A DNA stretch of 23,174 bases, from the NCBI GenBank assembly GCA_947589135.1, contig CANPZT010000011.1, forward strand, positions 1 through 23,174, in the 5' to 3' direction. The notes beneath the pieces are model-generated. The model ran no database searches and was not told the origin of the DNA. It was given only the letters and a program-made list of their open reading frames with translations. Below, piece by piece: positions 22,960-23,174 of the stretch. Every line of letters starts with the position of its first letter. Position 1 is the first letter of the stretch. The position numbers and the translations under genes were made by a program. Source of the stretch: an uncultured Clostridia bacterium. GTDB lineage: Bacteria; Bacillota; Clostridia; TANB77; CAG-508.

Positions 22960-23174
22960 TTATCTTTCCTCTCCATACTCATATTCTTCATATTTATTAA
23001 TTGCTCTTTTTAGACCTGCTTCTTTTGCTATTCTCAAATAGTGTTCTGATAATCTATAATTTCTATCTGTTCCTTTCCCATTATAGTAAAAGTTCGCACC
23101 CAAATCATATATGGCTGCAATGTGTCCTTTATTTGCACATTCTTTAATTATTTCAAATGCTTTTTTATAATCTT
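22960..23174 (-). CDS. Sel1-like repeat protein, C-terminal part (5' end outside window)
   Basis: The minus-strand frame is open from the window edge to TAA at 22960-22962, giving 71 codons. It reads DYKKAFEIIKECANKGHIAA, then IYDLGANFYYNGKGTDRNYR, then LSEHYLRIAKEAGLKRA and a charged end. The A-x3-G-x2-A-x4-LG-x2-YY-x-GKGT-x-R/K-x-Y pattern with the next A-x-x-AG is a Sel1 repeat, a TPR-like helical pair used in protein-protein contacts. The rest of the protein and its partners are not visible. It ends 250 bp from the tRNA-Cys element and points towards it. Confidence 0.8.
   Translation of the reverse strand, partial: DYKKAFEIIKECANKGHIAAIYDLGANFYYNGKGTDRNYRLSEHYLRIAKEAGLKRAINKYEEYEYGEER

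Overview
The window is very AT-rich, with strong AGGAGG-type ribosome binding sites and near-consensus sigma-A promoters. Several genes match Clostridia best: an OapA homologue next to a large structured RNA, comM/dprA/yraN, a Firmicute-type dGTPase, and SdrD/SpaA-like wall proteins. The most likely source is an uncultured low-GC Clostridia member. No exact taxon can be read from the sequence.

Layout. 1-7004: a surface-protein locus. It holds the 3' part of one membrane-anchored SdrD_B/DUF11-like protein, then a signal-peptide ORF and a 1463-aa ORF that look like one giant adhesin (about 1.7 kaa) split by a +1 frameshift. It ends at a strong terminator. 7058-7230: initiator tRNA-fMet on the minus strand with its own promoter and terminator. 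7231-7812: gene-free, with a perfect sigma-A promoter, a palindrome and a 220-bp segment bounded by 35-bp inverted repeats. 7813-10682: comM/yifB, dprA (no standard start codon, plus a frameshift) and yraN. 10808-12016: dGTPase on the minus strand. 12122-12344: a three-tier nested inverted repeat between divergent genes. 12364-13126: a 41-aa acidic ORF and a guanylate-kinase-like gene. 13229-14502: a roughly 600-nt gene-free stretch read as OLE RNA, a 14-codon ORF, then oapA. 14554-18763: polysaccharide deacetylase, SDR, GNAT, DNA polymerase IV and a YgjP-like metallopeptidase, all on the plus strand. 18930-21523: a small DUF6514-like gene and topA. 21755-21949: tRNA-Gly and tRNA-Cys. 21932-22710: a 759-bp segment bounded by 20-bp copies of the tRNA-Cys 3' end. 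It carries paired TGTGACA repeats near both ends and what looks like a complete type I toxin-antitoxin module. 22960-23174: the C-terminal end of a Sel1-repeat protein on the minus strand.

Two places look most rewarding. The first is the OLE RNA/OapA pair, a membrane-bound RNA-protein complex of poorly understood function, here in a setting next to a gmk-like gene and a cell-wall deacetylase. The second is the tiny tRNA-Cys-bounded element, whose only recognisable content is a toxin-antitoxin pair and which has no integrase. Two apparent frameshifts (adhesin and dprA) could be real decay or assembly error; sequence alone cannot decide.
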